The notes under the pieces were generated by a model, which saw only the letters and a list, made by a program, of their open reading frames with translations, was not told the origin of the DNA and searched no databases. Source: Pagrus major (lineage: Eukaryota > Chordata > Actinopteri > Spariformes > Sparidae). Taken from it: DNA of 64,000 nucleotides. A program made the position numbers and the translations under genes. Positions within the stretch are counted from its first letter, which is position 1. Each line of letters begins with the position of its first letter. The DNA is taken from the NCBI RefSeq assembly GCF_040436345.1, contig NC_133237.1:27737653-27801652 (forward strand), in the 5' to 3' direction. Shown piece by piece: positions 36,031 through 47,361 of this stretch.

Positions 36031-36283
36031 TTAATAACAATAATTTTATGAGTCATTATTTGTTTTATTCTTAGTTTCGTCAGTTTCAGGCTTCCGTACA
36101 TGGACACGACCAGTTCAGTTCATGTGACTGTACAGAAGCTGCTGAAGGAGTGTGAGGAGTGTTTTCAGTGTGACGGGTGGAGAAAACATCTGAACTCTCC
36201 TGAGGATGAACCCTCTGAGAGAAGTGAAGCTAACAGTTAGCACAGCAGCGCTAACACTCAGCTGTGTCTCCTCCAGCAGCAGT

Positions 36284-36403
36284 ATGATGATGGCGGAGGC
36301 CGCCACTCCAGAGCTGTTCTCAGAGCAGGAGTTAACCTGCTCCATCTGTCTGGATCTGTTCGACGAGCCCGTCTCCACACCCTGCGGACACAACTTCTGC
36401 CAG

Positions 36404-36444
<41 letters not shown>

Positions 36445-39400
36445 GAGAGCCGGTCAGCAGGTCTGATCCATGAAGGTCGGTCCTGAAGCCTCAGCTGAAC
36501 CTGCTCATCACAAAATGTACATTTATTTTCTATAATACAAGAATCAGAGCTGCAGATTAAAGGAACAGTTCACACAAACATTAACCTCAGTCATCATCAA
36601 CACATAACAGTGTTAGTGTGTTCGAGCTCGACCGCATGTGGAGAATGTAAACATCATCTCCTCAGGTCAGGTTGATCTCTGTGATCACAGCAGACGAGCT
36701 GCATGGAGACATCTGATGTTTAAATCATCTCCAGCTGCTTCAGCTGTTCAGCAGAACGCTGCAACTCTGTTTTACTGTGAAGCTCCAGAAATGTTCTGTG
36801 GACTACGAGACTTCACCTGACTTTATATCATCAGGAGGAGATGATGGCTGAGCCTGACTTTATATCATCAGGAGGAGATGATGGCTGAGCCTGACTTTAT
36901 ATCATCAGGAGGAGATGATGGCTGAGCCTGACTTTATATCATCAGGAGGAGATGATGGCTGAGCCTGACTTTATATCATCAGGAGGAGATGATGGCTGAG
37001 CCTGACTTTATATCATCAGGAGGAGATGATGACTGAGCCTGCCTTTATATCATCAGGAGGAGATGACTGAGTTTAATGTTTGGGTGAACTGCTCCTTTAA
37101 AGGTCCAGTGTGTAGGACTTGGTGCTTCTAGCAGTGAAGGTGCAGACTGGACCAGACAGAACACTAGAACCATGAGAGCCTCTCTGTAGAGTCGGTGTTT
37201 GGTTTGTCCATTCTGGGCTCCCGTACAAACATGGAGGACTCAGTGTGGAGCTTCTAAATCCTGTTTACTGAACCACCTTCCTCCTCTCTCCTCCTTCTCT
37301 CCTCCTCCTGCTCCTCTCCTCCTCCTCTCCTCTCCTCTCCTCCTCCTCCTCTCCTCTCCTGCACCTCCTCCTCTCCTCTCCTGCACCTCCTCTCTCCTCT
37401 CCTCTCCTCCTCTCCTCTCCTGCACCTCCTCTCTCCTCCCCCCTCTCCCCCCCCCCCTCCTGCACCTCCTCCTCCACCTCCTCTCCTCTCCTCCCCCCCT
37501 CCTGCACCTCCTCCTCCACCTCCTCTCCTCTCCTCCTCTCCTGCACCTCCTCCTCCTCCCCCTCTCCACCTCCTCTCCTCTCCTCTCCTCCTCCTCCCCC
37601 CCCCCCCTCTCCTGCACCTCCTCCTCTCCTCCTCTCAGGCCTGTATAGGAGGTTACTGGGCGTCCAGCCCGCTGTGCACGTGTCCTCTGTGTAAGCGTCA
37701 GTTTGAGGAGCGTCCTCGTCTCAGCGTCAACAAAGTCTTCGCTCTCATCGCAGATAAATACAAAGCGGCTCGTTACGGCGCCGCTGGGTTCAACGCGCCG
37801 CTGCCGGGCTCCGTGGAGGCGGGTCCGGACCCGGGCGGCACCAACCCGTTCCTGACGGCGTCAGGTGAGGAGGTGGTGTGGTGTGACGTGTGCACAGGTG
37901 TGAAGCAGCCCGCCGTCAGCTCCTGTCTCACCTGCACCGCCGCCTACTGCGCGGAGCACGTGAGGCCGCATGAGACCACGCCCTTCTACGCCAAACACCC
38001 GCTGATGGACCCGCAGGAGGCGCTGAGGGGCCGCACCTGCACCGCACACCGCCGCCTGCTGGAGGTGAGGGCGCATGCGCACTGCCACTGATCAATAGGT
38101 GATCAATACGTTTGTACAGCTTCGTTAGACTCCACTGGCAGATGCACTGACGAGTGTAACTAAGTATATTTACTCGAGTACTGTACTGAAGTACAACTGT
38201 GAGGTACTCGAGTATTTCCATTTTCTGCTGCTTCACACTTCATATTGTACTTTTTACTCCATTACATTTGTTGACAGCTTTAGTTACTAGTTACTTTTCA
38301 GATTACCTTCCTGTCCAGTGAAAACCACGTATCTCCAGATGTGATATAAAAAGTATTTGATGTTAAATGTAACTAAGTATCTAAAGTAGCAGTAAAAGTA
38401 ACTGATCCACGCCTCAACATGTTGATGACTCTGCTCTTTACCTTGATGATCTCCTGATGCGTTCACTTGTCCAGGTGTACTGTCGGACATGTCAGCGCTG
38501 CATCTGTGCCATCTGTGTCCTGGAGGAACATCGAACACACAAAACCGTCTCGGTCCAAACCGAGAGGCTCAGCAAACAGGTAGAGGAGGGTGTGGCCTTA
38601 TTACTGTGACGATGAGTTGTCCTCATGTGACAACGAGCTCAGCCAATGACAGCGACTCTGCTCACCTGTGTGCTCAGAAACAGGTAGCGAGGACGGAGCA
38701 GGAGATCCTGAACCGGATCAAAGAGAAAGAGATTCACGTGACTCAGCTGAAGAGGAAACTGGATGGAGTCAAAGTCAGACATCTTTTATATACATCCTGT
38801 GAATTATTTAATACAATGATTCATTTATTGATTCATTTATTGATCCGTTACTTTGAGCCGTTTTAAGCGTTCTGTCACTTCCTGTTTTCTCTTCAGACGT
38901 ACGCAGACGGAGAGCGAGGCGAGGTGGAGCAGCTCCTGGACCAGGTGTCCAGCTCGTTGGACAGGATCCGGTCTCAGGTGGTGGGCGGGATCGAGAATCA
39001 GCTGGACGCCGTGATGTCAAAGGGGGAGGGGCTGGTGACCCGTCTGGAGGCGGAGCTTAGCCTGCTGACGGACAGGAGGGCCACGCTGGAGGTCCAGGCT
39101 ATCAGTCAGGATCACATCGGCTTCCTGCAGGTGAGAGTGTCCTTTATTCCATCATCGCCTGGTGACAATGACTGTTAGCTTAGCATCAGTCTGTTAGCAT
39201 GATATCATGACTTTAGACCTGTTAGCTTTAGCCCCAGTCTGTTAGCGTGACCTCTGACCCCTCCCCCCCTCCTCAGAGTTATGAGGAGGCCACGGCTCCT
39301 CTGGCGGAGGATCAGCAGAACGAGCCGGACGAGGACGAGGAGTTCTCCCTCCACTTCCAGCTGGGGGAGGTGAAGAGCGCTCTGTCTGAGGTGAAGGACA

Positions 39401-41555
39401 AGATGGACGACATCAGGATGGGGGAGGTCCGGTCCCGAGGCGCCAGAGGCTCCTGTGAGTCACAGCTGATCAGACCATGAGGACAATGTTCCAGTTCTAA
39501 CATGAAACACAAACACTGACCCGCGTCGTCTGTTTCAGTCTCGTCTGGTGATCTGATGGCGGCAGAGAGCATGATGAGCCTGAGAGCGAGCACCGCCAGC
39601 CTGAGGAAGAGCCAGTGGTCTCTGAGAGGTCGGTGACTGATCCGTCGTCACACAGCACCAATAACATCGACTTTTACTGTGAAAGAACGACTGACTGTTT
39701 CCTGTCTCCCTGCAGATCTGAAGAAGAACAAACTGGTCACAGGACACAAGAAGGCCCGAGTCTACATGGGTGAGTTATGACATCATCTCACCTGTGACCC
39801 GTTAATGACCTGTCAATCAGCAGCACGGGGTCATCCATGTGATCCAATGCAGGAACTACACAGTGTTAAAGTAACTGAGTATCGTTCTTGAGTTAAAGTA
39901 ACTGAGTATCGTTCTTGAGTTAAAGTAACTGAGTATCGTTCTTGAGTTAAAGTAACTGAGTATCGTTCTTGAGTAACTGAGTATCAGCCTGGCCTCAGCA
40001 TTTTGTGATCATCAGAATCAGTGTTAAATAAATACATTTAAAATTTGCTACTTTGGCTCTGATGCAACATGTAATCTGTAAAGTAACTAGTAACTAAAGC
40101 TATCAAACAAAAGTAGTGGAGTAAACGGTACAATATTTGCCTCCAAAATGTAACAGAGTGGAAGTGTGAAGTAACTGAAAGTGGAAATACTCAAGTCCAC
40201 TTTGTTCTTCTTGTTGTTATTATTCAGACCAGCTTCATTAATCGTTAGCTGTGGCCTGAGCTAAATGCTAAATGCATGTTAGCCTGCTAACATTAGCTGT
40301 CCGCTCTGATTACAGCTGAGCCTAAGTACATTTAAGCTAGTATTCAGGGTTAGAACTCTAGTATTCTAGCATGCTAACAGGTTAGCATAGCTCAAAGCTG
40401 AGCGAACACTAAAGATAAAGAAAGCTGAGTCGGACAAAGTATTTTAATTGGTCAGTGTTGTTGTTGTTGTTGTTGTTGTTTAGTCTAAGCCTGCTAACAT
40501 TAGCAATCTGCTGTAACCACATATAAGCTAATATTCTGCTGTTGGCAGTTAGCTGAGTCCGACAGTCTGAGATGTCCTAACAAGGCCACCGTACAGATGA
40601 TAAACCCTTTGATTTAGGGAACAACATGGCGCCCCCCTCTGGTCAAACGTACTCGTAGCAGATTTGTTTTTAACTTTCAGCGTGCGATGACAGTTTCTGC
40701 CTCAGGGGGCGTCACTCTTTGTTAACGTGACCTTGTTGTTTCCAGAGGACGTGGTGTTGAACCCGGTGACGGCGTATCCGTTCCTGATCCTGTCTGAGGA
40801 CAGGAAGCAGGTGAAGAGAGGAGAGAAGCTGCAGTTCTACAGAAACAGTCAGCAGCGCTTCGACGTCTGGTCCTGCGTCATCGCTAAAGAGGGCTTCAGC
40901 ACCGGGCGGCACTACTGGGAGGTCAGACTCAGGACGCACAGGTGACACTGATCCAGGACCAGGTGTGTGACGTCTAACTCTCTGTTTCCACCTGTGCAGG
41001 TGTTTGTTGGAGAGAGCAAGGACTGGAAGCTGGGCGTGGTCAGCGAGTCGGCTCAGAGGAAAGGACTGTTTGACATGAGCCCCGCTAACGGATACTACGC
41101 CATCTGGTGGAGCGGCAGCCACCTGCGAGCGCTCACAGCACCGCCTCTTACCAAGGTCTGCATATTATATTATATTATATTATATTATATTATATTATAT
41201 ATTATATTATTTTATATTATATTATATTACATTATATATTATATTATATTATATTATATTATATTATATTGTTTTATATTATTTTACATTACATTATATT
41301 ATGTTATATATTATATTATTTTATATTATATTATATTATATTACATTAAATTATATTATATTATTTTATATTATTTTATATTTTACATTACATTATATTA
41401 TGTCATATTGTATATTATATTATTTTATATTATATTATTTTATATTATATTATATTATGAACAGAGGTCATTAATGAATTATGATTCTGTCTCTATCAGC
41501 TTTTGTAAAATAATGTTTTTTCGAGATAATAAGAAAATTTTAAAACATAAGGTGA

Positions 41556-41617
<62 letters not shown>

Positions 41618-41830
41618 GTGCAGGTGAAGAGTCCTCCGAAGCTGCGTCAGGTGGGCGTGTTCCTGGACATGGACGAGGGTCAGGTGTCCTTTTATAACGT
41701 GAAGTCGGGCTCAGAGATCTACAGCTTCACTGGAACCTCCGAGTTCACAGAGAGGATGTTTCCTCTGCTGGGCACCGGAGACAAAGAGGTCCCGCTGGTC
41801 CTCATGACCACCCAGCACCAGCTGGCCTGA
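36284..41830 (+). CDS. TRIM-family E3 ubiquitin ligase (RING, B-boxes, PRY-SPRY)
   Basis: Eleven coding exons: 36284-36403, 37639-38064, 38475-38579, 38678-38773, 38897-39130, 39277-39454, 39539-39628, 39716-39769, 40746-40921, 41000-41155 and 41624-41830; 613 residues, all junctions in frame. RING: residues 19-58 ([21 protein letters not shown]). Two B-box-type zinc motifs: about 122-165 ([17 protein letters not shown]) and 171-205 ([27 protein letters not shown]). Coiled coil about 215-330, then an acidic linker and a Ser-rich stretch. PRY-SPRY from about 436 ([49 protein letters not shown]). This is class IV TRIM architecture, as in the fish TRIM16/25/47-like and bloodthirsty groups. I cannot name the ortholog. 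Such proteins transfer ubiquitin, often in innate immunity, but that role is not shown here. Three possible starts (36284, 36287, 36290) lie in a row, and the frame stays open upstream to 36206. Confidence 0.93.
36557..37100. mobile_element. MITE with 28-bp inverted ends and internal satellite
   Basis: The left end (36557-36584, TTAAAGGAACAGTTCACACA...) and right end (37073-37100, ...GGTGAACTGCTCCTTTAA) are inverted repeats with only two or three mismatches. There is no coding capacity. The right half is a seven-copy 37-bp tandem array (36817-37071). It lies in intron 1 of the TRIM gene. A shortened relative in opposite orientation is at 57467-58470, and a diverged fragment is at about 43108-43180. 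Confidence 0.8.
36817..37071. repeat. 37-bp tandem array inside the MITE, about 7 copies
   Basis: The unit begins CTGACTTTATATCATCAGGA and ends GATGATGGCTGAGC. Copies are almost identical. The reverse complement of the same unit forms the long array at 57495-58370. Confidence 0.95.
37101..37265. repeat. AAAGGTCCAGTGTGTAGGA dispersed repeat
   Basis: Directly abutting the MITE is a segment beginning AAGGTCCAGTGTGTAGGACT and continuing through ACATGGAGGACTC. I recognise the start as a motif common in fish genomes. The right boundary is unclear. Confidence 0.45.
37275..37637. repeat. long CTCCTC/CTCCTGCACC pyrimidine tract
   Basis: About 360 bases of almost pure C/T, made of CTCCT pentamers and CTCCTGCACCTC units, run directly into the TRIM exon 2 acceptor at 37638. 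Long false open frames occur on both strands. Confidence 0.93.
38150..38420. repeat. AAGTAC-type dispersed repeat, copy in TRIM intron 2
   Basis: Contains AACTAAGTATATTTACTC, AGTACTGTACTGAAGTAC, then TTACTTTTCAGATTACCTTC and GAAAACCACGTATCTCCAGA. The last two segments (38289-38341) recur almost exactly at 61565-61617. Related shorter copies lie at about 3820-3860, 39855-40200, 49395-49870 and 61305-61930. Confidence 0.75.
39858..40200. repeat. AAAGTAACTGAGTATCGTTC tandem plus AAGTAC repeat fragment
   Basis: Four copies of a 30-base unit containing AGTATCGTTCTTGAGTTAAA (39868-39980) are followed by fragments of the AAGTAC family (GTAACTAGTAACTAAAGCTA). It lies in the TRIM intron before the PRY exon. 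Confidence 0.75.
41160..41458. repeat. (ATATT)n pentanucleotide array
   Basis: About 300 bases of TATTA units with TTTTA and CATTA variants, in the last TRIM intron. It keeps a false Tyr/Ile-rich reading frame open through the intron. Confidence 0.95.
41562..41616. repeat. (GT)n microsatellite before the last TRIM exon
   Basis: About 27 GT units ending just upstream of the GTGCAG acceptor, in place of a pyrimidine tract. Confidence 0.95.
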
Positions 41831-42177
41831 GGGACGAGGGACAAAGACCAGGGATGAAGGGGGTCAAGACCTGAGGGGAGGAGGGACGAGGGAGGAGCAC
41901 TGGGATGTTGTCTGTTGAGGCGTCCAGCTCAGAAACTGAATCTCAGCTCAGGTGTAGCAGATTCTGGTTTGTTCATGTGACAGAAGTGGAAACATGCAGC
42001 AGTGAGACGATGTCACCGTGACAGAGCAACACGGACTGACTGTCAAAGGTTCCTCATTGTTACAAGGTCCCCCGTCAGGTTTAACCAGATGTTTTCATGC
42101 TCCAGGAACCAGAAAATAAACACATATTTCTGTCATGGTGGAAAAGAAACGCTGCAGGAACACCGAGACTCACTGCA

Positions 42178-42295
42178 GATGTTTCAGGTCAGACTCACTG
42201 TTTCAGGTCAGACTCACTGCAGATGTTTCAGGTCAGACTCACTGTTTCAGGTCAGACTCACTGCTGGTGTTTCAGGTCAGACTCATGTTTTACAG
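42178..42295. repeat. TTTCAGGTCAGACTCACTG tandem repeat in the TRIM 3' region
   Basis: Units of GTTTCAGGTCAGACTCACT alternate with a longer form carrying GCAGAT; about five copies. It lies in the presumed 3' untranslated region. Confidence 0.85.
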
Positions 42296-42549
42296 GCCTG
42301 TAAGTCAAATCAATTCATTAATAAATATAAACAGAGTTGAGATTTAAAGTGCAAATTGTGCTTAAAAGATGAAAATGTCATGAAAAAATGTGTTTTAATC
42401 AGAATCCTAACACCCACACACAAAGACCATTTTAAAGTTTGACTTCCTGTCTCCGCCCCCCCCGGCTGTCAGCCAATCGTGAGGATTCACTGACGACACC
42501 TGGTCACCTGTATGAACGTCCGTTTTTATGTACATGAGCAAAACTGTTA

Positions 42550-42555
42550 AATAAA
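42550..42555 (+). terminator. candidate TRIM gene poly(A) signal
   Basis: AATAAA about 720 bases after the TRIM stop, followed by a GT-rich stretch (42583-42620). An earlier AATAAA near 42115 is an alternative. Confidence 0.45.
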
Positions 42556-42578
42556 GACGAACATCACACGTGTTTCTG

Positions 42579-42624
<46 letters not shown>

Positions 42625-42659
42625 CAAACCCTGCTGCAGTGATCAATAATGAATCAATA

Positions 42660-43440
42660 ATGAATGACAGCGGAGTGTTTGACTGGTGGTAGGAGTAGAA
42701 TTGGCAGTTGTAGTTTTAGTAGCACTAGTAGTAGAAGTAGTATTAGTACTAGTAGTAGTTCTAGTGCTGGTGCTGTAGCAGTAGTAGTACTAGTAGTTGT
42801 AGTAGCAGCGGTAATAAAAGTAGTAATAGTAAAGGCTGTCGTGGTGGTAGTAGTAGTAGTACTAGCAGTAGTAGCTGATGTTGAGATTCGGACCTTCAAC
42901 CTTGTGTTTGCTCCACTTCCTTCTTTGGGGAAATGCACTTTTAGACGTATAGAAACAGTTTAATATAAACTGAATAATGTTAGTTCAGATACAGTATCAG
43001 ATTACAGTATCAGATTACAGCAGTATGATTCACATTAGGTTACATTTCAATTTAACTTCCCTGAGTTTGTTTTCTTTTTTCAACTAAATTCAGGTTTTCA
43101 TCAGAAATTGGTGAAGTCTTGTAGTCCACAAAACATTTCTGCAGCATTCAGCTAAACAACTGAAGAAGCTGGAGGCTTGATTTAAACCGGGAAACCCAAA
43201 CAAACCTCAAACTCCACTAGAGCTTTGCCGAATTAGCTGTTAGCGCTTCCTGTTCGCAGTGAACTCATGTGCGTACAGACAACTGTCACTGGATCACTGT
43301 GATACTGAAGAAAACTTAAAAACGTGATGTTTCTAAGGCAAGTTCTGCACATGTGAGGAGATCACACACTGATGTGAACTGTGTGTGTGTGTGTGTGTGT
43401 GCGTGTGTGTGTTAGTGACGTCTCAACAGTTATAATCATT
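42660..43440. other. convergent intergenic interval with (AGT)n array
   Basis: The 42690-42880 part is an impure (GTA)n array. The rest is non-coding, with a diverged fragment (43108-43180) of the MITE family at 36557-37100 (TAGTCCACAAAACATTTCTG) and a (GT)n stretch at 43380-43412. Confidence 0.6.
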
Positions 43441-43451
43441 CAAGTTCATAT

Positions 43452-43457
43452 TTTATT
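43452..43457 (-). terminator. candidate ube2m poly(A) signal
   Basis: AATAAA on the minus strand, about 1.8 kb past the ube2m stop. If used, it gives a long 3' untranslated region spanning the repeat at 43915-44530. No closer AATAAA stands out on this strand. Confidence 0.3.
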
Positions 43458-43914
43458 TAACATAAATCATATTGCAGTCAATGTGAACAGCTGGGGTTTC
43501 AATATACACAATAGAATCGTTAACATTTTAAGCCCCGCCCACAACAACCCTCCCACCCGCCAAAATGAAATCATAAAGCCCCTCCCCCTCCCACATAAAC
43601 CCCGCCCACCCCCCCCCCTTTACACAAACACACTGATCCCCTACCCCTCCGACAACAGCCCCGCCCACCTGACACGACGCTCCGCCCCCTGACGCTGAGT
43701 GTGTGTGTGTGTGTGTGTGATTCAGCAGCAAACTCCAAACTGGTCATCGCGGCAGGTTCAATGAGCAAACAGAGGTCATGACAGCTGAGTTCACCTCCAC
43801 CTGTCGCACCTGTCGCACCCGTCACACCTGCAGCTCACCAGTCATGTGACCAGCTGCAGCTTCCGATTTACTCCGACTGACTGCCGTTTGAGAACAGATC
43901 TGTGTTCATGTCTC

Positions 43915-44530
43915 ACACTGACGGACATTTTAAGATGCATTAGCTCCACCCACATTGAGTCATAGGCCCCACCCACTCACAAGCTCCTCCCCCCAGCAGT
44001 GACATCATCATTCATCCAGCTGTGGAGTCACTGCTGGATGAAAACTCTCTAGATTTCTGCTTTTAAGAACTTTTTAAGGCAAACCTGATTCAACTGCGGC
44101 TCAGAAGCCCCGCCCCCCGTACTCACAAGCCCCGCCCTCCAGTGCTGACATCATTACACCTACAGTTGCTGAGTCATTGCAGGCTGAAAACTACACTGCC
44201 AGCTTGTTTTAAGGAACTTTTTAAGGCGTACCTGAACGTGTTGTGACTCAGAAGCTCCTCCCACTGTCACCCATAAAGCCCCTCCCACTCTGACTGACCA
44301 CTCCCCCTCACTGGACATGAAACGTCCAGCTGAAAACTAACTCCACATGTTGCCTTCACACAACCTGTCTCACAACGGACTTTTTAAGGCGCATCACAGC
44401 TCCTCCCACACTGATTAGCTCCTCCCTAATGATTAGCCCCTCCCACTCTGATTAGTCCCTCCCATATCAGATTACAAGCCCCTCCCCTCCATCTTGTCAA
44501 TGTTTTCCTACAGTTGTGGAGTCGCTGCTC
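43915..44530. repeat. four degenerate 145-165 bp tandem units
   Basis: Each unit has TTTTTAAGGC (or TTTTAAGATGC), then several AGCYCCKCCC blocks, then an ACAGTTG-TGAGTC or AGCTGTGGAGTC segment and CTGAAAAC. Units start at about 43926, 44070, 44215 and 44378. They differ widely, so the array is old. It lies in the presumed 3' untranslated region of ube2m. Confidence 0.7.
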
Positions 44531-44869
44531 GCTGATTGATGATAAGTTGTAGTTTTGGGAGGAACTACTTCCTGGCGTAGTGATTTCTTTGCCAGGCAAC
44601 CTTCCCAGAGACACCTCGCGCAGAGAGCCGGCGGATGAAGAACGCCGCCTGTGAGTTTGGAGTTTGCTGCCGGCTGACGAACAAACAAATGGCGGCAGAG
44701 GGAGGGGGCGTGTCCTTCTGACCACCTGTCTGCCGCAGGTATGTTCGCCACGTACAACATAAAAAAATAAAAGAAAATCATGTGGGTGTCGTCATCATCA
44801 TCATCATCAGTGTTGTGGCGTTCTCTGAATCACCAACTCACCCGAGCAACATTCACGGACCACCCACAC

Positions 44870-45260
44870 CTGCCTCCCCTCCCTCCCTCCCCCCCTCCCT
44901 CCCCCTCGGCCGCCACTCACTGGCGGCCATCTTTTCAAGTCCAGTTCCTGTGTGTGTGTATGTGTGTGTCGGCGTCCCCCTGTGGCGTGTAAACGGCTGA
45001 ATGCTGCGTCTTGGAAGTAAAACAGAGAGAATTATGGGAGGAAGGGAGGAGGAGGGGGAGACGAAGGGAGGAGGAGGAGGAGGAGGAGGAGGGGAGGGTT
45101 TCTTCGTCTTCTTTTGTTTTGAAACAGAAAAGCGTCTTCTGGCGTGCTGCTTTCTGTCTCCTGCTCCTGCTGCTGCCAACGAGCAGGACTGAGGAGGAGG
45201 AGGAGGAGGAGGTGAGGCAGAGGGGGAGGAGGAGGTGAGGAGTGTAGGGGGAGGGGTGGG
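44870..45260. other. purine/pyrimidine-biased sequence downstream of ube2m
   Basis: CCCTCC-rich sequence (44876-44906), then GGAGGA-rich sequence (45035-45095 and 45190-45240), in the presumed ube2m 3' untranslated region. No coding exon seen. Confidence 0.55.
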
Positions 45261-45288
45261 GGAGTTTGGAGAATGGTTGGACGCCGAG

Positions 45289-47309
45289 TTATTTAAGACA
45301 CCTCTCGAAGTAGGTGGCGCCCACGTATCCGCCCCTCAGAGAGCGTTGGACGTTCTGCTCGAAGAGCCGCCGGTTCGTCTGGAGGACTTCTGCCGCCTCC
45401 TTGTTCAACGGATCCTCAGGGTTCGGCTCCTGCAGGGGGAGGACGGGGGAGGACATGGGGGAGTCACATTAACATATGAACACTGTGAGGAGGTTTGAAT
45501 CAGATCAGGACACATGTTGCCTGCAGGGGGCAGTAGTGTTTATAATACGGACTTTAAGCTACGACGGCTGAGGGGCGTCCGCAAAACATTCCCACAGTTT
45601 AATTATAAAGCTCTTCATGTGTTAAAAACAGTTAGCGGTTGCTAACAAGTGTCTGAATGAGACTACAGAGGTTGTCGGGGACATTAAACGTCCTCACAGC
45701 GAACACGGAGACTCATCTGCTCACTAGTCCGTCTTTACAGGCCACTTTAGTTACACACTGTTCTGACTCTGACTTTACAACTCGTACATTGATCAGTTTA
45801 TAGAAAACCTGGAGAGTAATTGTGCAGTAAGACGCTCAGTGGTGGAGACGTTTAAGTCATGTGGCCGTGATGTCGTCTGTTTGTAGCCTAGCATTAGCTT
45901 TTTACTGCTACACATTTAAACATCAGCGTGGAGTTCATCTGTGGAGATTATCTGGATGAACAGAACCTGGACGGATCAGAAACTTCAGATTATCTTCTGT
46001 AATAATCCAGAATCCAGTTCAATAATCCCACAGAGGAACCAGAGCGATGCTAACTGCAGTTAGCTACAGAAACACGTGATCTGTCCTCCACTGCGTCTCA
46101 GCTGGAGGACTGTCGAGGACCCTGACATGAGCACAGTGAAGTCCACAGTGTGATGTAACTGTTACTGACGGCCTGAAGAACTGAAGGAAACTCACTAGAA
46201 ATAGATACTGTAGACCGTAGATGATGGAGTTTATTGTCAACACAGGCTTCCAGTCCTCTCTGTGGAGACACAACAGACACAGTTAAAGACGACGACAACA
46301 ACAACAACAACAACAACAACATGATGTCATCTAAACTGTTCAACCAGGAAAGATGCTTCATGTTTTCAACATGTGGAGGAAAGTGAATTTATAGCTTCCA
46401 TAAAAAAGAAACGAACCCTAACCCTTCTTCATAAAGTCTTTTATGAGGCTTCGGCTGGTTTGTCCTCACGTCAGATTCACTAACGATTTTATCTAGCTAG
46501 CAGCTAACAGCTAGCAGCTAAGCGGTTAAGGTGCATTACTGCCACCTGCTATTTAACAGAAAGAAACAATTGAACTATTATTTTTTACAAGATATTATCA
46601 TGTATTATTAACATGATATCAATATTATTTGAATATGTTTTAATTTTGCAGTTATCTGTGACGACCTGCAGCTAACGATGGTTTTCACCGCGTTGTTTGG
46701 TCAAACATTCAGTTCACTGTCACAGTTTATGAGCCGACGTCAGACAAGTTAGACTTTGTTCTGAAGGTTCTGACTCAGACGGACCAAAAGATGATCAGAA
46801 CAGTTGGTAATTAATTTAATAGTAATACGTTAAAAACAGTGTTTCTTAAATGTTTTAACTGGTTGTAAAACAGTGTCAGTTTAATACTGACGCCTCCACA
46901 CGACCGACATAAACACACAGCAGGTTGGTTCTGTGTAATAATTACAGTTTTTTAATGTCACCAGGTCGGATCAATCAGCAGGTCCACAGAACTCAGAGTT
47001 CAGTGGAGCTGCTTCAATCAGAAACTCTCACCTGCTGTCAGAGTCTAGTTTTAATGTTCTCACACAGGAAACCTGAGAACCTGACACGAGCTTCATGTTC
47101 CCATGACGACACAGTGTGACAGGTGGAGGACACGATACACGACCAGAACCAGAACCAGAACCAGTTAGTGGACATTAAGTTCAGATCATTCAGTCAAACT
47201 GACCTTAAGATATTTAGGCAGACGTTTCCTTCCAGGTCGATGTTGGGGTGATACACCATCGTCTCACACTTTACCTTGGGGGGGTCGTGGGGGTAACCCT
47301 GTCCTACCT

Positions 47310-47361
<52 letters not shown>

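Larger units (their letters stand above)
32501..36276. other. presumed first intron of the TRIM gene
   Basis: No coding exon seen. It holds two TTAGCTTAGCA repeat copies (32915-32965, 33722-33765), two AT-rich MITE-like elements (34720-34960, 35720-36030) and a (GT)n array at 35230-35272. Confidence 0.45.

Noticed and set aside
41107-41620. Tyr/Ile-rich frame continuing from the TRIM SPRY exon
   Set aside because: It reads through the (ATATT)n intron; splicing at 41155/41624 gives a normal SPRY domain.
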